Below are positions 25,359 to 34,000 of a DNA stretch of 45,626 bases, piece by piece. The position numbers and the translations under genes are program-made. Each line of letters starts with the position of its first letter. Within the stretch, counting starts at the first letter, position 1. Origin of the DNA: CAZSAT01 sp964604675 (lineage in GTDB: Bacteria; Myxococcota_A; UBA796; CAJQPC01); assembly GCA_964604675.1 (NCBI GenBank), contig CAZSAT010000055.1:1-45626 (forward strand). The letters run 5' to 3'. Under the pieces are notes generated by a model. The model had not been told where the DNA came from, did no database searches, and saw only the letters and a program-made list of their open reading frames with translations.

Positions 25359-26382
25359 GGAGCCCGGGGCTGCCCACCAGCTCGCCGATGGGTTCGTCGT
25401 GTGCTTGGAGGCCGGCCGCTCGGAGCACGTCTCGGACGTGATCGGCGGCCTCGGGTGCCGCGGCCACCAGCAGGCCGCCGCTGGTCTGGGGGTCGAACAG
25501 CAGCTGGATCTGCTCTTCGGTCAAGCCATCCGCCAACTCTGGGTAGCTCGCGGCGTTGCGGTGCGTGCCGCCCGGGATGGTGCGCTCCGCGAGATAATGC
25601 GACAGGTCCGTGATGCGTGGCACCGCGCTGAAGTCCAGCCGGGCGCCCAGCCCCGCGGCCCCGCAGATCTCGGAGAGGTGCCCGACGAGCCCGAACCCGG
25701 TGATGTCGGTGATCGCGTGAACACCGGACAGCGGTGCCAAGGCCGCACCGACCTTGTTCAGGGCCACCATGACGCGGGTGGCGAGCCCCTGGTCGGCCGG
25801 GAGCAGCTTGCCGCGCTTCTCGGCGGTGGTGAGCAGGCCCAGCCCGAGGGGCTTGGTGAGCCACAACAGGTCGCCCGCCTGGCCACCGGCGTTGGTCTTG
25901 AGCTGGTCGAGCTGGACCAGGCCGTTCACGGCGAGGCCGAAGAGCGGCTCGGGGTTGTCGATGCTGTGGCCGCCGGCGACCACGATGCCCGCTTCCGTGC
26001 AGATCGCCCGCCCGCCCGCGACCACCTGGGCGGCCACCGCCTCTCCGAGCTTCTGGATCGGCCACCCGAGGATGGCGATCGCGACCGTTGGCGTGCCACC
26101 CATGGCGTAGACGTCGCTGATGGCGTTCGCAGCGGCGATGCGCCCGAAGTCGTAGGCGTCGTCCACGATCGGCATGAAGAAGTCGGTGGTGGTGACCAGC
26201 CCTCGACCATCCCCCAGATCGACCACAGCGGCATCGTCCCGAGCGTCGTTTCCGACGATCAGGCTCGTGTCGTTGGGCTGCGCGAGCTGGCCTTGCAGGA
26301 TCCGCCCGAGGACCTCGGGCGCGAGCTTGCAGCCTCAGCCAGCGCCGTGGCTGTATTGGGTGAGCTTGACGTCGGAGGGCAT
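25348..26382 (-). CDS. selD: Selenide, water dikinase with UGA-encoded selenocysteine
   Basis: SelD makes selenophosphate from selenide and ATP for selenocysteine and selenouridine synthesis. From ATG 26382 the frame reads KLTQYSHGAG, then TGA (26337-26335), then GCK. The E. coli enzyme has HGAGCGCK here, so the TGA replaces the catalytic cysteine and must be read as selenocysteine (Sec16). The following lysine (Lys19) is the other catalytic residue. After the TGA the match continues through VGNDARDDAAVVDL, TTDFFMPIVDD, GGHSIDNPEP and DPQTSGG, giving 344 residues against 347 in E. coli. A hairpin right after the TGA fits a bacterial SECIS. No Shine-Dalgarno is visible; TAAGCT lies 5 bases upstream. 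A standard caller would start the gene at 26226 or split it. The creatininase gene overlaps its 3' end. Confidence 0.95.
26303..26321 (-). other. Bacterial SECIS hairpin in selD
   Basis: On the minus strand CGCCCGAGG-T-CCTCGGGCG forms a perfect stem with an apical AGGUCC-type loop. The E. coli fdhF SECIS has AGGUCU with the critical GU. Here the GU is 22-23 nt after the UGA, within the spacing SelB tolerates. Confidence 0.85.
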
Positions 26383-26387
26383 GTGGG

Positions 26388-26393
26388 AGCTTA
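26388..26393 (-). promoter_or_regulatory. Leaderless-type -10 element (TAAGCT) before selD
   Basis: TAAGCT ends 5 bases before ATG 26382 and shares the TAA stop of the nucleotidase gene. selD has no Shine-Dalgarno, so either this or read-through with re-initiation must serve it. Confidence 0.3.
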
Positions 26394-27938
26394 ACGGGTG
26401 CCGCACACCGACTCGGCGCCCGCGATGCGTCCGTCCCGCGGAGCGCCGATCGTGCCGGATGTCGCGAGATCCGAGCGCACCAGATCGATCAGGGTCTGGG
26501 AGGCTTCGCCACGCCTGGGCGCGCCGGCCAGCATCGTGTAGCCGTCGCCGCCATCGGCGAGGAAGAGCGGCACCGCGACCTCGAGGGACGGAGCATCGCG
26601 CAACGGCACAGGACCCTCGGGCCCTTCCCAGACCACGTCGACCGCGCGGGCCCGGGCGGGGTCGTGGGTGAAGCGCAGGCCATCGACCTGGAGGAACTGG
26701 CCGTCGCCCGGCCAACCCTGCACGGCGTGGTCCAGCATCGCCTGCACCGTGGCCGGCTCGAGCACCAGGAGCACCCAGCGGGTCGAGAAGGGGTTGAGCT
26801 CGCGCACCATGCGCTCGGTGAACGCGGTGTCGGCGTGCAGGTCCTGGTTCAGGCGCACGGCGCCGCCGTTGACCACGCCCGCCTGGGCGTCGAGGTCCTG
26901 GCGTGCGAGGCCTGCGATGTGGCTGCCGAGGTTGGCCTCGCAGCTGCGGACGCGCCGCTCGTCCCCGTCCAAGGGCGCGTCGACGCGCCCCAGGGGCTGG
27001 TCGAGACAGCCTGCGGTGGGGCACAGCGCTTCGTCCAGCGCGCGGTCCCAGCGCGCGATCACGTCGTCGAGGGTGGGGTCGGTGGGAGCGTCCGGTCCCA
27101 GCGCCACGAGCCGCGCTTCGTAGCGATCCTCGTACACCACGAGGTCCCAGATGGCGACGGCGTCTGCGGCGCTCTTCAACACCAGGCGCTCGTCCCCCAC
27201 CCGGTGGACCGTGTGCTCGTGGCCGCCGAGCACCAGGTCGATCTCCGGCACCTCTGCGAGCAGCGCCAGGTCGTCGGCCACGTCGAGGTGGGTCAGCGCG
27301 ACCTGCTGGTCGACCCCGCCGATGCGCGCCAGCGCCCCCCGCGCCACCTCGGCATGGTCGCGCCGGAAGGCCCGCACCGCACTGATCCGCTCGGGAGCCG
27401 AGGGTGTGATGCTCAGCCCGAAGAAGCCGAGCGACACCTCACCGTGTTCGAGGACGACGGTCTCCGCGAGGTGCGCCAACGCCGCCTCCGGCATCTTCGC
27501 GGCCGCGGGGTCCCAGGTGATCGAGGTGTCGAGCCAGCGGAACTGGGAAGCGGCGACCAGCTCGGGCAGCACAGCGAGCGGGCCGCGATCGAACTCGTGG
27601 TTGCCGAAAGTGGCGACCATCCAGGGGTCGTCGGCCTCGAGGTCGCCGTCGAGCGCGTTGAGCGCTTCGATCATGGGTGCGGACCCGAGCTCGGTGGTGA
27701 GCAACGAGGGGGCGAGCGCGTCCCCGCCGTGGGTGATGACGACGGGCGTGCCGCACGCCTCGAGCCGGTGCCGAAGCCCGGCGAGACGGCTCAGCCCGCC
27801 GTGGCCGTCGAGGCGGCCGCCGATGCGGTACAGGTCGTTCACGTGCAGGATCCGGAGGTGTTCTCCGGCAGGGCAGCCGTCGTCGCTTGCGGGGGCTTCG
27901 GGCGGGGTGCGCTGGCAGCCGAGGAGGAGGAGCCACAT
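26391..27938 (-). CDS. 5'-nucleotidase/UshA-like metallophosphatase lipoprotein
   Basis: The 515-residue protein begins MWLLLLGC, an eight-residue lipoprotein signal with Cys8 as the lipidation site. The metallophosphatase domain shows HVNDLY (normally HTNDxH), HGGDAL, GNHEFDRG, LTHLD and GGHEH. The C-terminal 5'-nucleotidase domain shows NGGAVR and the substrate-stacking type region FLADGGDGYTML. It should dephosphorylate nucleotides at the cell surface. An in-frame TAG four codons upstream fixes ATG 27938 as the only start. There is no Shine-Dalgarno; TAGACA lies 6 bases upstream. Its start codon overlaps that of the divergent deaminase gene in a CATG. The selD gene follows 8 bp after the stop. 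Confidence 0.87.
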   Translation of the reverse strand: MWLLLLGCQRTPPEAPASDDGCPAGEHLRILHVNDLYRIGGRLDGHGGLSRLAGLRHRLEACGTPVVITHGGDALAPSLLTTELGSAPMIEALNALDGDLEADDPWMVATFGNHEFDRGPLAVLPELVAASQFRWLDTSITWDPAAAKMPEAALAHLAETVVLEHGEVSLGFFGLSITPSAPERISAVRAFRRDHAEVARGALARIGGVDQQVALTHLDVADDLALLAEVPEIDLVLGGHEHTVHRVGDERLVLKSAADAVAIWDLVVYEDRYEARLVALGPDAPTDPTLDDVIARWDRALDEALCPTAGCLDQPLGRVDAPLDGDERRVRSCEANLGSHIAGLARQDLDAQAGVVNGGAVRLNQDLHADTAFTERMVRELNPFSTRWVLLVLEPATVQAMLDHAVQGWPGDGQFLQVDGLRFTHDPARARAVDVVWEGPEGPVPLRDAPSLEVAVPLFLADGGDGYTMLAGAPRRGEASQTLIDLVRSDLATSGTIGAPRDGRIAGAESVCGTR

Positions 27939-28707
27939 GCGACGTGTCTATCGCCCGACGCCGGACGATGCGGCTCTCGTCGGGGGTGCGGTGGGCAGCC
28001 TGGGGGAGGGCGTCGCGGTCCTTCGGAGCGAGCAGGGCGTGCTGGCCGCCGCCACCGGCGCGCCGTGGGGCCCCGTGGTCGAGCTCGCACAAGGGGTCTG
28101 GGAACGCTGGCCCGACAGGGCTCATGCGATCCTGCGAAACAGGGTCTTCGTCGACGCCGAGCGCGCGGTCGACGTGGCGTCGGCGCCGGTCGTCGCCAAG
28201 AAGCGGTGCGTGGTGCGTGCGGTGGGGACAGCTCAGGTGGCGGATCTCGGCGGGGCTGCAGCCGCTGCGCGTGCCCGGCTCGAGCCTGTGACCCTCCGCG
28301 CGCGGGGAGTGGATGCGCTCGCTTGGGAGGCCGCGCGTACCGCCTCGGTGCCTGACAGCCGCGGGGTACGTGCCCTGTCCGACCGGCCCGTCGTGGCGGC
28401 TCTCGTGGCGCGCGACGGGACGCCGCTGCTCGCCGCGCGCAACCAGGCGGGGCGCAACCGGTGCCTGCATGCCGAGGTGGCGCTCGTGCAGCTCTGGTGG
28501 ACTGCTCACGGGCCGATCCCGCCGGACGTTCACGTGGCGACGAGCCTGCAGCCCTGCCGGATGTGTGCCGCGGTGTTGTTGGCCGCCGCCGCGTCGCCGG
28601 GTCGCCTGCAGGTGGTCTACGCCGTGGCGGATCCAGGCCGTCTTGCGCGCCAGACGAGCCTTGCGCGTCGCGGTCAAGAACGTCTCGCGCACCCTTGGGT
28701 CGAATAG
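27937..28707 (+). CDS. Cytidine-deaminase-superfamily protein (Bd3614-like)
   Basis: The 256-residue protein has a C-terminal zinc deaminase core with HAE (178-180) and PCRMC (206-210), the paired motifs that bind zinc and activate water. The ~150-residue N-terminal part lacks recognisable motifs. The layout resembles the Bd3614-like deaminases known from Bdellovibrio and myxobacteria, whose substrate (free base, nucleoside or RNA) is not established; this assignment is from memory. ATG 27937 has GGAGGAG ideally placed at 27924-27930. That purine run is also the complement of the leucine codons in the divergent lipoprotein's signal peptide. Confidence 0.75.
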   Translation: MRRVYRPTPDDAALVGGAVGSLGEGVAVLRSEQGVLAAATGAPWGPVVELAQGVWERWPDRAHAILRNRVFVDAERAVDVASAPVVAKKRCVVRAVGTAQVADLGGAAAAARARLEPVTLRARGVDALAWEAARTASVPDSRGVRALSDRPVVAALVARDGTPLLAARNQAGRNRCLHAEVALVQLWWTAHGPIPPDVHVATSLQPCRMCAAVLLAAAASPGRLQVVYAVADPGRLARQTSLARRGQERLAHPWVE

Positions 28708-28749
28708 CGGCGTGCCAAGCTCGTCCAGCGCGCATTCCGGAGGTCCTGC

Positions 28750-29649
28750 ATGCCCGTCGCCACGTTCGCCGCCCTCCTCCTCGGCAGCGCGTCGGTCGAG
28801 GCCGCCCAGGTGGCTCACGACGTGGAGAAGGGCAAGCCCACGTGGAGCTTCGAGGTGACGTGGACCGACGCCGAGGGTGCGCGCCACGAGGCTGCGTACG
28901 AGCTGCCCAACCGGCTGATCCAGCAGGATCTGCAGGAGCCCATGAAGTTCCAACAGAAGCAGGCCGCACACGTCACGGCGAAGGCGGTGAACGCGTGGTC
29001 GGGCACCCGCAAGGGGCCCAAGGTCGAGGCGAAGGTCGTGGGCACCACCGTGCAGCTCTCCGCAAAGGGCCAGAGCCGGTCGGCGATCAAGCAGGCGCTC
29101 GGCGACGCCCAGGAGGTTCGCCAGCAAGCCCTCGCTGGGTACCTGGACGCCAACGGCTACACCACCATCGACGGCAAGATCCTGCCGGACCACGCGCGCC
29201 ACGTCGACGAGTACGCCGACGATCTGGCGCCCTTGGTGGTCGCGCTCGGAGGGCCGACGGACGACCCGCGCGTGTTCGGGAACAAGGCGCTCTCCATGGT
29301 GCAGTCCATCCCCTATGAACAGCGCGCGAAGGTGTCGGACCTGTACCGTCGCCCGCTGTCCGTGCTCGGGCGCAACAAGGGTGACTGCGACTCGAAGACC
29401 GTGTTGTTCCTCGCCTTGATGCACGAGGCCTACCCCGACCTGCCGGTCGCGATCGTCTACCGCCCGGGTCACGCCTATGCCGCCCTGGGGCTGGAGCGTC
29501 AGCGCGGCGACATGCGCTTTCGCGAGGACGGGCAGGTGTGGGTGGGCGTCGAGCCGGTGGGGCCCGCCGTGCGCTCGATCGGTGAGGTGAGGGGCAAGAG
29601 CCGCCGGCGGGCGAAGCTGGGCATGGTCCACCTCGCCGTCGTCGAGTGA
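28750..29649 (+). CDS. Exported transglutaminase/cysteine-protease-like protein
   Basis: The 299-residue protein starts with a signal-like sequence (MPVATFAALLLGSASVEAA). Its C-terminal third has a papain/transglutaminase-type core: NKGDCDSKTVLF with Cys near 214, PGHAY with His near 242, and a conserved acidic position in VGVEP as the possible third member. The N-terminal half is helical and lysine/glutamine-rich. Such proteins cleave or crosslink peptide bonds in the envelope; the target is unknown. CCGGAGG precedes the ATG by 7 bases. Confidence 0.72.
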   Translation: MPVATFAALLLGSASVEAAQVAHDVEKGKPTWSFEVTWTDAEGARHEAAYELPNRLIQQDLQEPMKFQQKQAAHVTAKAVNAWSGTRKGPKVEAKVVGTTVQLSAKGQSRSAIKQALGDAQEVRQQALAGYLDANGYTTIDGKILPDHARHVDEYADDLAPLVVALGGPTDDPRVFGNKALSMVQSIPYEQRAKVSDLYRRPLSVLGRNKGDCDSKTVLFLALMHEAYPDLPVAIVYRPGHAYAALGLERQRGDMRFREDGQVWVGVEPVGPAVRSIGEVRGKSRRRAKLGMVHLAVVE

Positions 29650-29675
29650 GCTGAACCAGCCTGCGGTGCTCGGCG

Positions 29676-29681
29676 TAGCGT
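29676..29681 (+). promoter_or_regulatory. Leaderless-type -10 element (TAGCGT)
   Basis: TAGCGT ends 6 bases before a CTG at 29688. The TAG is also the in-frame stop that bounds the AlkB-like reading frame, so no ATG, GTG or TTG start exists between it and ATG 29718. Confidence 0.35.
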
Positions 29682-29687
29682 GCCGCC

Positions 29688-30458
29688 CTGTCCGCTTGTC
29701 CCTCCTGCCGCGAGCCGATGACGCTCGAGGTCCTCCCTGGCCACTACGGGCGGGACGTGGAGCTGGACGCCTGCCACCACTGCAACGTGCCAGCAAACCT
29801 CGGGGCACGGCGTGCGCAGGGGGGGGTGGACACTGAACAAATGTTCATGTTGGCTCGCGCCATGCAGACGGCGCTCTTCGGTGCGGGCTCTCCGCGGATC
29901 GATCCTTCCTGCCATCGAGCCTCCCGCATCCACCTGGGGCGTGGCGCATGGATCGAGCGTGTCCCAGGCTGGCTCGCCGGGCATGGCGTCGTGCTGGACC
30001 AGCTGGCTCGGACCACGTGTTGGCAGCACAAGCGCCGAAAGATGTACGACCGCGAGGTCGACGTGCCCCGCATGCTCGCGGTGCTTCCCGAAGATGGGCC
30101 GGGTCATCCCGTGCTCGGGCAGGTGAGCGCCGTGCTGTCTGCGAGGTACGGCCAGGAGCTCGATCGGGTCGCGTTGGCCTGCTACCGCGACGGCCGCGAC
30201 AGCGTGGCCTTCCACGGCGACCGCGTCGACGAGCGCGCGGAGCACGTCATCATCGCCGTGCTCTCGCTGGGGGATCCCCGTCCGTTCCAGATGCGGCCCA
30301 AGGGCGGACGGCTCGCGTATTCGTTCCTGTCGGGCTGGGGCGACCTGTTGGTGATGGGGGGGACCTGCCAGAGCACCTGGGAGCACGCGGTACCGAAGGT
30401 GGCGCGCGCGGGACTCAGGATGAGCGTGCAGTTCCGCCCCGGAGCCTACGCGCGCTGA
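29688..30458 (+). CDS. AlkB-like 2-oxoglutarate/Fe(II) dioxygenase with N-terminal zinc ribbon
   Basis: The dioxygenase part has the iron ligands as FHGDRVDE and WEHAVPK (His166, Asp168 and His223 counted from ATG 29718) and the 2-oxoglutarate arginine motif RMSVQFR near the C-terminus. This is typical of AlkB homologues that oxidatively remove alkyl groups from nucleic acids. The first ~35 residues form a zinc ribbon of two CxxC pairs. The first pair (CPSC) lies upstream of ATG 29718, so the ribbon is complete only if translation begins near CTG 29688, giving 256 residues. From ATG 29718 the protein would be 246 residues with half a ribbon. The CTG start is my inference from the ribbon and the TAGCGT spacing; dioxygenase assignment is firm. 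Confidence 0.8.
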   Translation: MSACPSCREPMTLEVLPGHYGRDVELDACHHCNVPANLGARRAQGGVDTEQMFMLARAMQTALFGAGSPRIDPSCHRASRIHLGRGAWIERVPGWLAGHGVVLDQLARTTCWQHKRRKMYDREVDVPRMLAVLPEDGPGHPVLGQVSAVLSARYGQELDRVALACYRDGRDSVAFHGDRVDERAEHVIIAVLSLGDPRPFQMRPKGGRLAYSFLSGWGDLLVMGGTCQSTWEHAVPKVARAGLRMSVQFRPGAYAR

Positions 30459-30465
30459 CGTCTGG

Positions 30466-30471
30466 TAGCGT
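30466..30471 (+). promoter_or_regulatory. Promoter -10 candidate (TAGCGT), leadered type
   Basis: TAGCGT lies exactly 18 bases before GTG 30490, with the Shine-Dalgarno GGGAGG (30480-30485) in between. The same hexamer and spacing occur before the Rieske-GltB gene at 41445. Confidence 0.45.
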
Positions 30472-30489
30472 CGCACCACGGGAGGTCGC

Positions 30490-31002
30490 GTGGCCGACGT
30501 AGCGGAGCTGGAACAACAGCGCGCCGTGCTGGAGAAGGAGCTGGACGAACAGCTCCAGGCGCTGGAGGCTGCGAACGCGGCCGCCGAGGAGGCGGCGGAG
30601 GCGGCGCAGAAGGCCCAGGCCGAGGCGGAAGCCGCTGCGGAGGCGGTCGAGGCGCAGCGCGCCGAGGTGGCGCGGCTCGAGGAGGAGGTCGCGTCTGCCA
30701 GGTCCGAGGTCGAGGCCGCCGAGGCCGAGCTCGCCGAGGCGGAGGCCGAGGTCGCGCGGCTGGAGCAGGAGACCGCGGCGGCCGAGGCGAGGCAGGCCGA
30801 GATCGACGCGGCGGCTGCCGAGCGCGAGGCCGCCATCGCCGAGATCGAGGCGAAGGACGCCGAGCTCGCCAAGGAAGAGGCCGAGCTGGAGGCGAAGATC
30901 GCCGCCCTCGACACCGAGATCGAGGAACTGACGGCCCAGCGGGACGAGGCTGCCTCGGAGGTCGAGCGCCTCGAGGCCGAGCTCGCCGCGCTGGACGAGT
31001 AG
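30490..31002 (+). CDS. Alanine/glutamate-rich coiled-coil protein
   Basis: All 170 residues are a single predicted long alpha-helix of Ala, Glu, Leu and Arg with heptad-like spacing (for example VARLEEEVASARSEVEAAEA). There is no signal, membrane segment or catalytic motif. It resembles tropomyosin-like or SMC-arm sequences only in composition. The Shine-Dalgarno is GGGAGG before GTG 30490. It precedes the giant coiled-coil gene by 18 bp, so a shared filament or scaffold is plausible but unproven. Confidence 0.7.
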   Translation: MADVAELEQQRAVLEKELDEQLQALEAANAAAEEAAEAAQKAQAEAEAAAEAVEAQRAEVARLEEEVASARSEVEAAEAELAEAEAEVARLEQETAAAEARQAEIDAAAAEREAAIAEIEAKDAELAKEEAELEAKIAALDTEIEELTAQRDEAASEVERLEAELAALDE

Positions 31003-31020
31003 CCGGATGAAGACCAGCTC

Positions 31021-34000
31021 GTGATCGGCTCGGACCACGCGGTCTGGGCCGTGCTCGATGCCGTGCTCCAGGCGATTCCCTCCGAGCTGGCCGCGCCGCT
31101 CGGACCGGGACAGGTCGATCCGGCGCCCAGCTCCGAACAAGCGCGGCTGGTGATGGAGCTGGCGGCGACCATGGACCGCGGCGAGGCGCTGCGCAGCGTC
31201 GCGTGCGGGCCTCGCGTCGCGCTCGAGCTCTTCGACGCCCACGACGCCTGGGCGAGCGACGTCGAGGGGCTCGAGGCCGACCAGGCCCTGGATGCCGCGT
31301 GGCGCATGAGCGCCCTGGGGCGCCTGGGGTGGCGGCTCTTCCCGGGTGAGGCGAGCGGCGCCGCCGCAAGCTTGCTGGCCACCCGGGCGGGCCGCGCGCT
31401 GGTGGCCTGGGTCGCGGCCGTGGACCTCGGCGTGGCGTTCGGCCAGTTCGACGAGCTGCCGGACGACTGGACCCCCGATCAGATCCTGGCGCGATGCGCC
31501 GAGGAGCTCGCGGAGCTCTGTGAGGAGCACGCCTGGCCCGAGGCGGTTCAGGGGGGTGCCGCCGTCCTCGACGACCTCGTGCCGATCCTGGCGAGCGCAG
31601 CGGCAGCCGCGGGTGCTGCGGCGGGCGACGTGGCGGAGGCCCTGCGTGGTTCGCTGCCGGAGCTGAGCGACGCCAGCCGGGAGGCGCTCGCCGCCGAGGC
31701 CGATGCGGTACCGGTCTACCGAGCCTTGATCGGCCGGGTGCTGGTCGAGGTGGCGGGGGACGGTGCCGCTTCGGCGACAGCCGCCACGGCCCCGGCGGCC
31801 GCACCCGACCCGAGGGTCGCAGCGAAGCTCGCCCTGCAGGCGGCGGTCGCCAGGCACACGGAGGTGCAAGAGCGCCTGGCGGAAGCGAAGGCTGCGCACG
31901 AGGAGCGGCGCACGGCGCGAGACGCGGTGGTGGATCTGCGCGCGCAGACGCCGGGGGTGGAGGAGCGTGAGGCGGGCTCGGTGGACCTGCCGGACCTCGG
32001 GACCGCACGCGGGAACCGGGACGCGGCCGCCGAGCGGGTCGCGGCCGAGCGGGCCTCCTGGGAGGACCTCGTCGAGGAGCACGAGCGCGCGATGGCGGCG
32101 CTCGAGGCGCTGCCTCGGGTTGAGCCGGTGCATGCGGTCGGTGTGGACACAGCGGCACTCCGGGCGCGCATCCGGGCGGTTGGCGATCAGCAGGCAGCCG
32201 TGGCTCGCGCGATCCATGCGGCGCGTGAAGCGGCCGTGGTGGAGTCGAAGGCCGCACGTGAGGAAGCGGCGGCGGCGCTGGGGGCGGTGCGCGATGCGCG
32301 CCAGGTCCAGGTCCCGGCGGAGGTCGAACAGGTCGAGGTCGAACGCCCCGACGGTGCCGCTGTCCGCGCGAGGCACGCGGCCGCCCAGGCGCGGTGCGTC
32401 GCGGCTCGCAAGCGGCTCCAGGGCCTGGATCTGACGGACGCCCGCGAGATCCTGGTCGGGGCCCAGGACGCGGATCTCGAGGCCCGGGAACGCGCCGAGG
32501 CAGCGTCGGAACGGCAGGGAACCGCGGAGCAGGAGCGCGATGCGGCGCAGGGGCGGGTCCGGGATCTGCGAGACCGGATCGCCGCTCTGGGCGACGCGCG
32601 ACGGGCACGCCTGGTCGCGGCACTGGCGGCCGCTCGGGACATCGTGGCCAGCCTCGACGGTCGCATCGACGGCCAGGACCGCAACGCGGTGAGCCGGATG
32701 GCCGAGGTCGTGGCCGCTCGCTCGGCCCTGGCGGAACGCAACGCGCCTGTGCAGGGACCGGAAGGGGCCCTGGACGAGGTGGAGGGCCTGGTGGAGGCCC
32801 GCGTTCGGCAGGAGCGTGCCCTCCTGCGGAGGGACGCTGCCGCCGCGGCGCTGACAGCCTGCGAGCAGGACGTGCGGAATGCCCGGGACGCTGCGGCGAG
32901 CGCCTCGGCCGCCGCGGCCGCCGCCGACACCCGGTCTGAGGGGGCGCGGGAGACGAGCGCCGGATGTGTCCGTGAGCAGGAGGCGCGCCACGACGCGGCC
33001 CAGGCCTTGCGCGCCCGGCTCGGCCGGGTCGGTGAGGCCCTCCGCTCGGGGTTGTCTGCGGCGCGTGTTCGTGGCGAGGGGGTGGAACAGGCCGTGGCGG
33101 CGGCCGGCGCTCGCCGCGTCGACGCGGAAGCGCGGCTGGCGGCCCTCCGGGAGGAGCGCGCTGCCTTGGCTTCTGCCCGTCCAGGGCGCACCACGCCACC
33201 CGTCGTCGAGGCGCCAACGGCGGCCTTGGCCGCGGCCCGAGCCGCGCTGCGGGACCGGACTGGAGCGTGTCGAGAGGCTGAAGCGGCGATCCCGCTGGAG
33301 GCGCTGGAAGCCGCGCGGGCGGCGCTCGAGACAGCACGTGCCGCTGCAGCCGAAGCCGCTCGAGCCGGAGCGGTGGCCGTCCGCGAGGCGGAGGTCGCGG
33401 GCCGTCGCTGCGAGCAGGCGCGCGCCGCGGCCGACGAGCTGCGCGTGCGGCTGGAGGTCGAGGGGGCCGCTCGGCGCCAAGCGCTGGAGGGGCTCACGCA
33501 GGCGGCGCGGGAGCGGCTCGCGTCGGCGGAGGCCCGGCTGGGTGCAACCCGCGCGCGTGTCGACGAAGTGCTCGAGGGGCTCGAGGGCGTTCGGGAGACT
33601 CGGACGGGGCTCGTGGCTGCGCGCGCCGCCCGCTCGGGCGCCGGCCCCGGCATCGAACTGGAGATGCCCGACGCAAGCGGTGCACAGGGCCGGGTCGAGG
33701 CTGCACAGATCCGTCTGGCAGCCGCGCGGGACGAGCTGGACGAGGCGTCGCTCGCGGCTGCGGTCGACCTGTTCCAGCGTGGCGAAGCAGCCGCCGCCGC
33801 TGCCCTGCGAGTGGGCCAGGAAGCAGACGCCAAGCTCGCGGACGCGACGGCCGGGGTCGACGCCCTCGTGCAACAGGTTGCGCGCCTGCGCGGCCATCGC
33901 GCGAGGCTCTCGGGTGATGTCCTGGGCGCCGCGAGGGCGGCTGCCGAGGAGGCCGCTCAGCGACTCGCGGAGGTGGAGGCACGGCGCGCGTCCGCCAACG

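Noticed and set aside
25348..26382. selD as a nonsense-mutated pseudogene
   Set aside because: The TGA sits exactly at the catalytic cysteine position, the frame continues perfectly on both sides, and a SECIS-like hairpin follows at the right distance.
30415..33897. A 1160-residue minus-strand open frame
   Set aside because: It is antisense to the repetitive coiled-coil genes; Arg/Leu/Gly-rich sequence mirrors their Ala/Glu/Arg codons and shows no domain.
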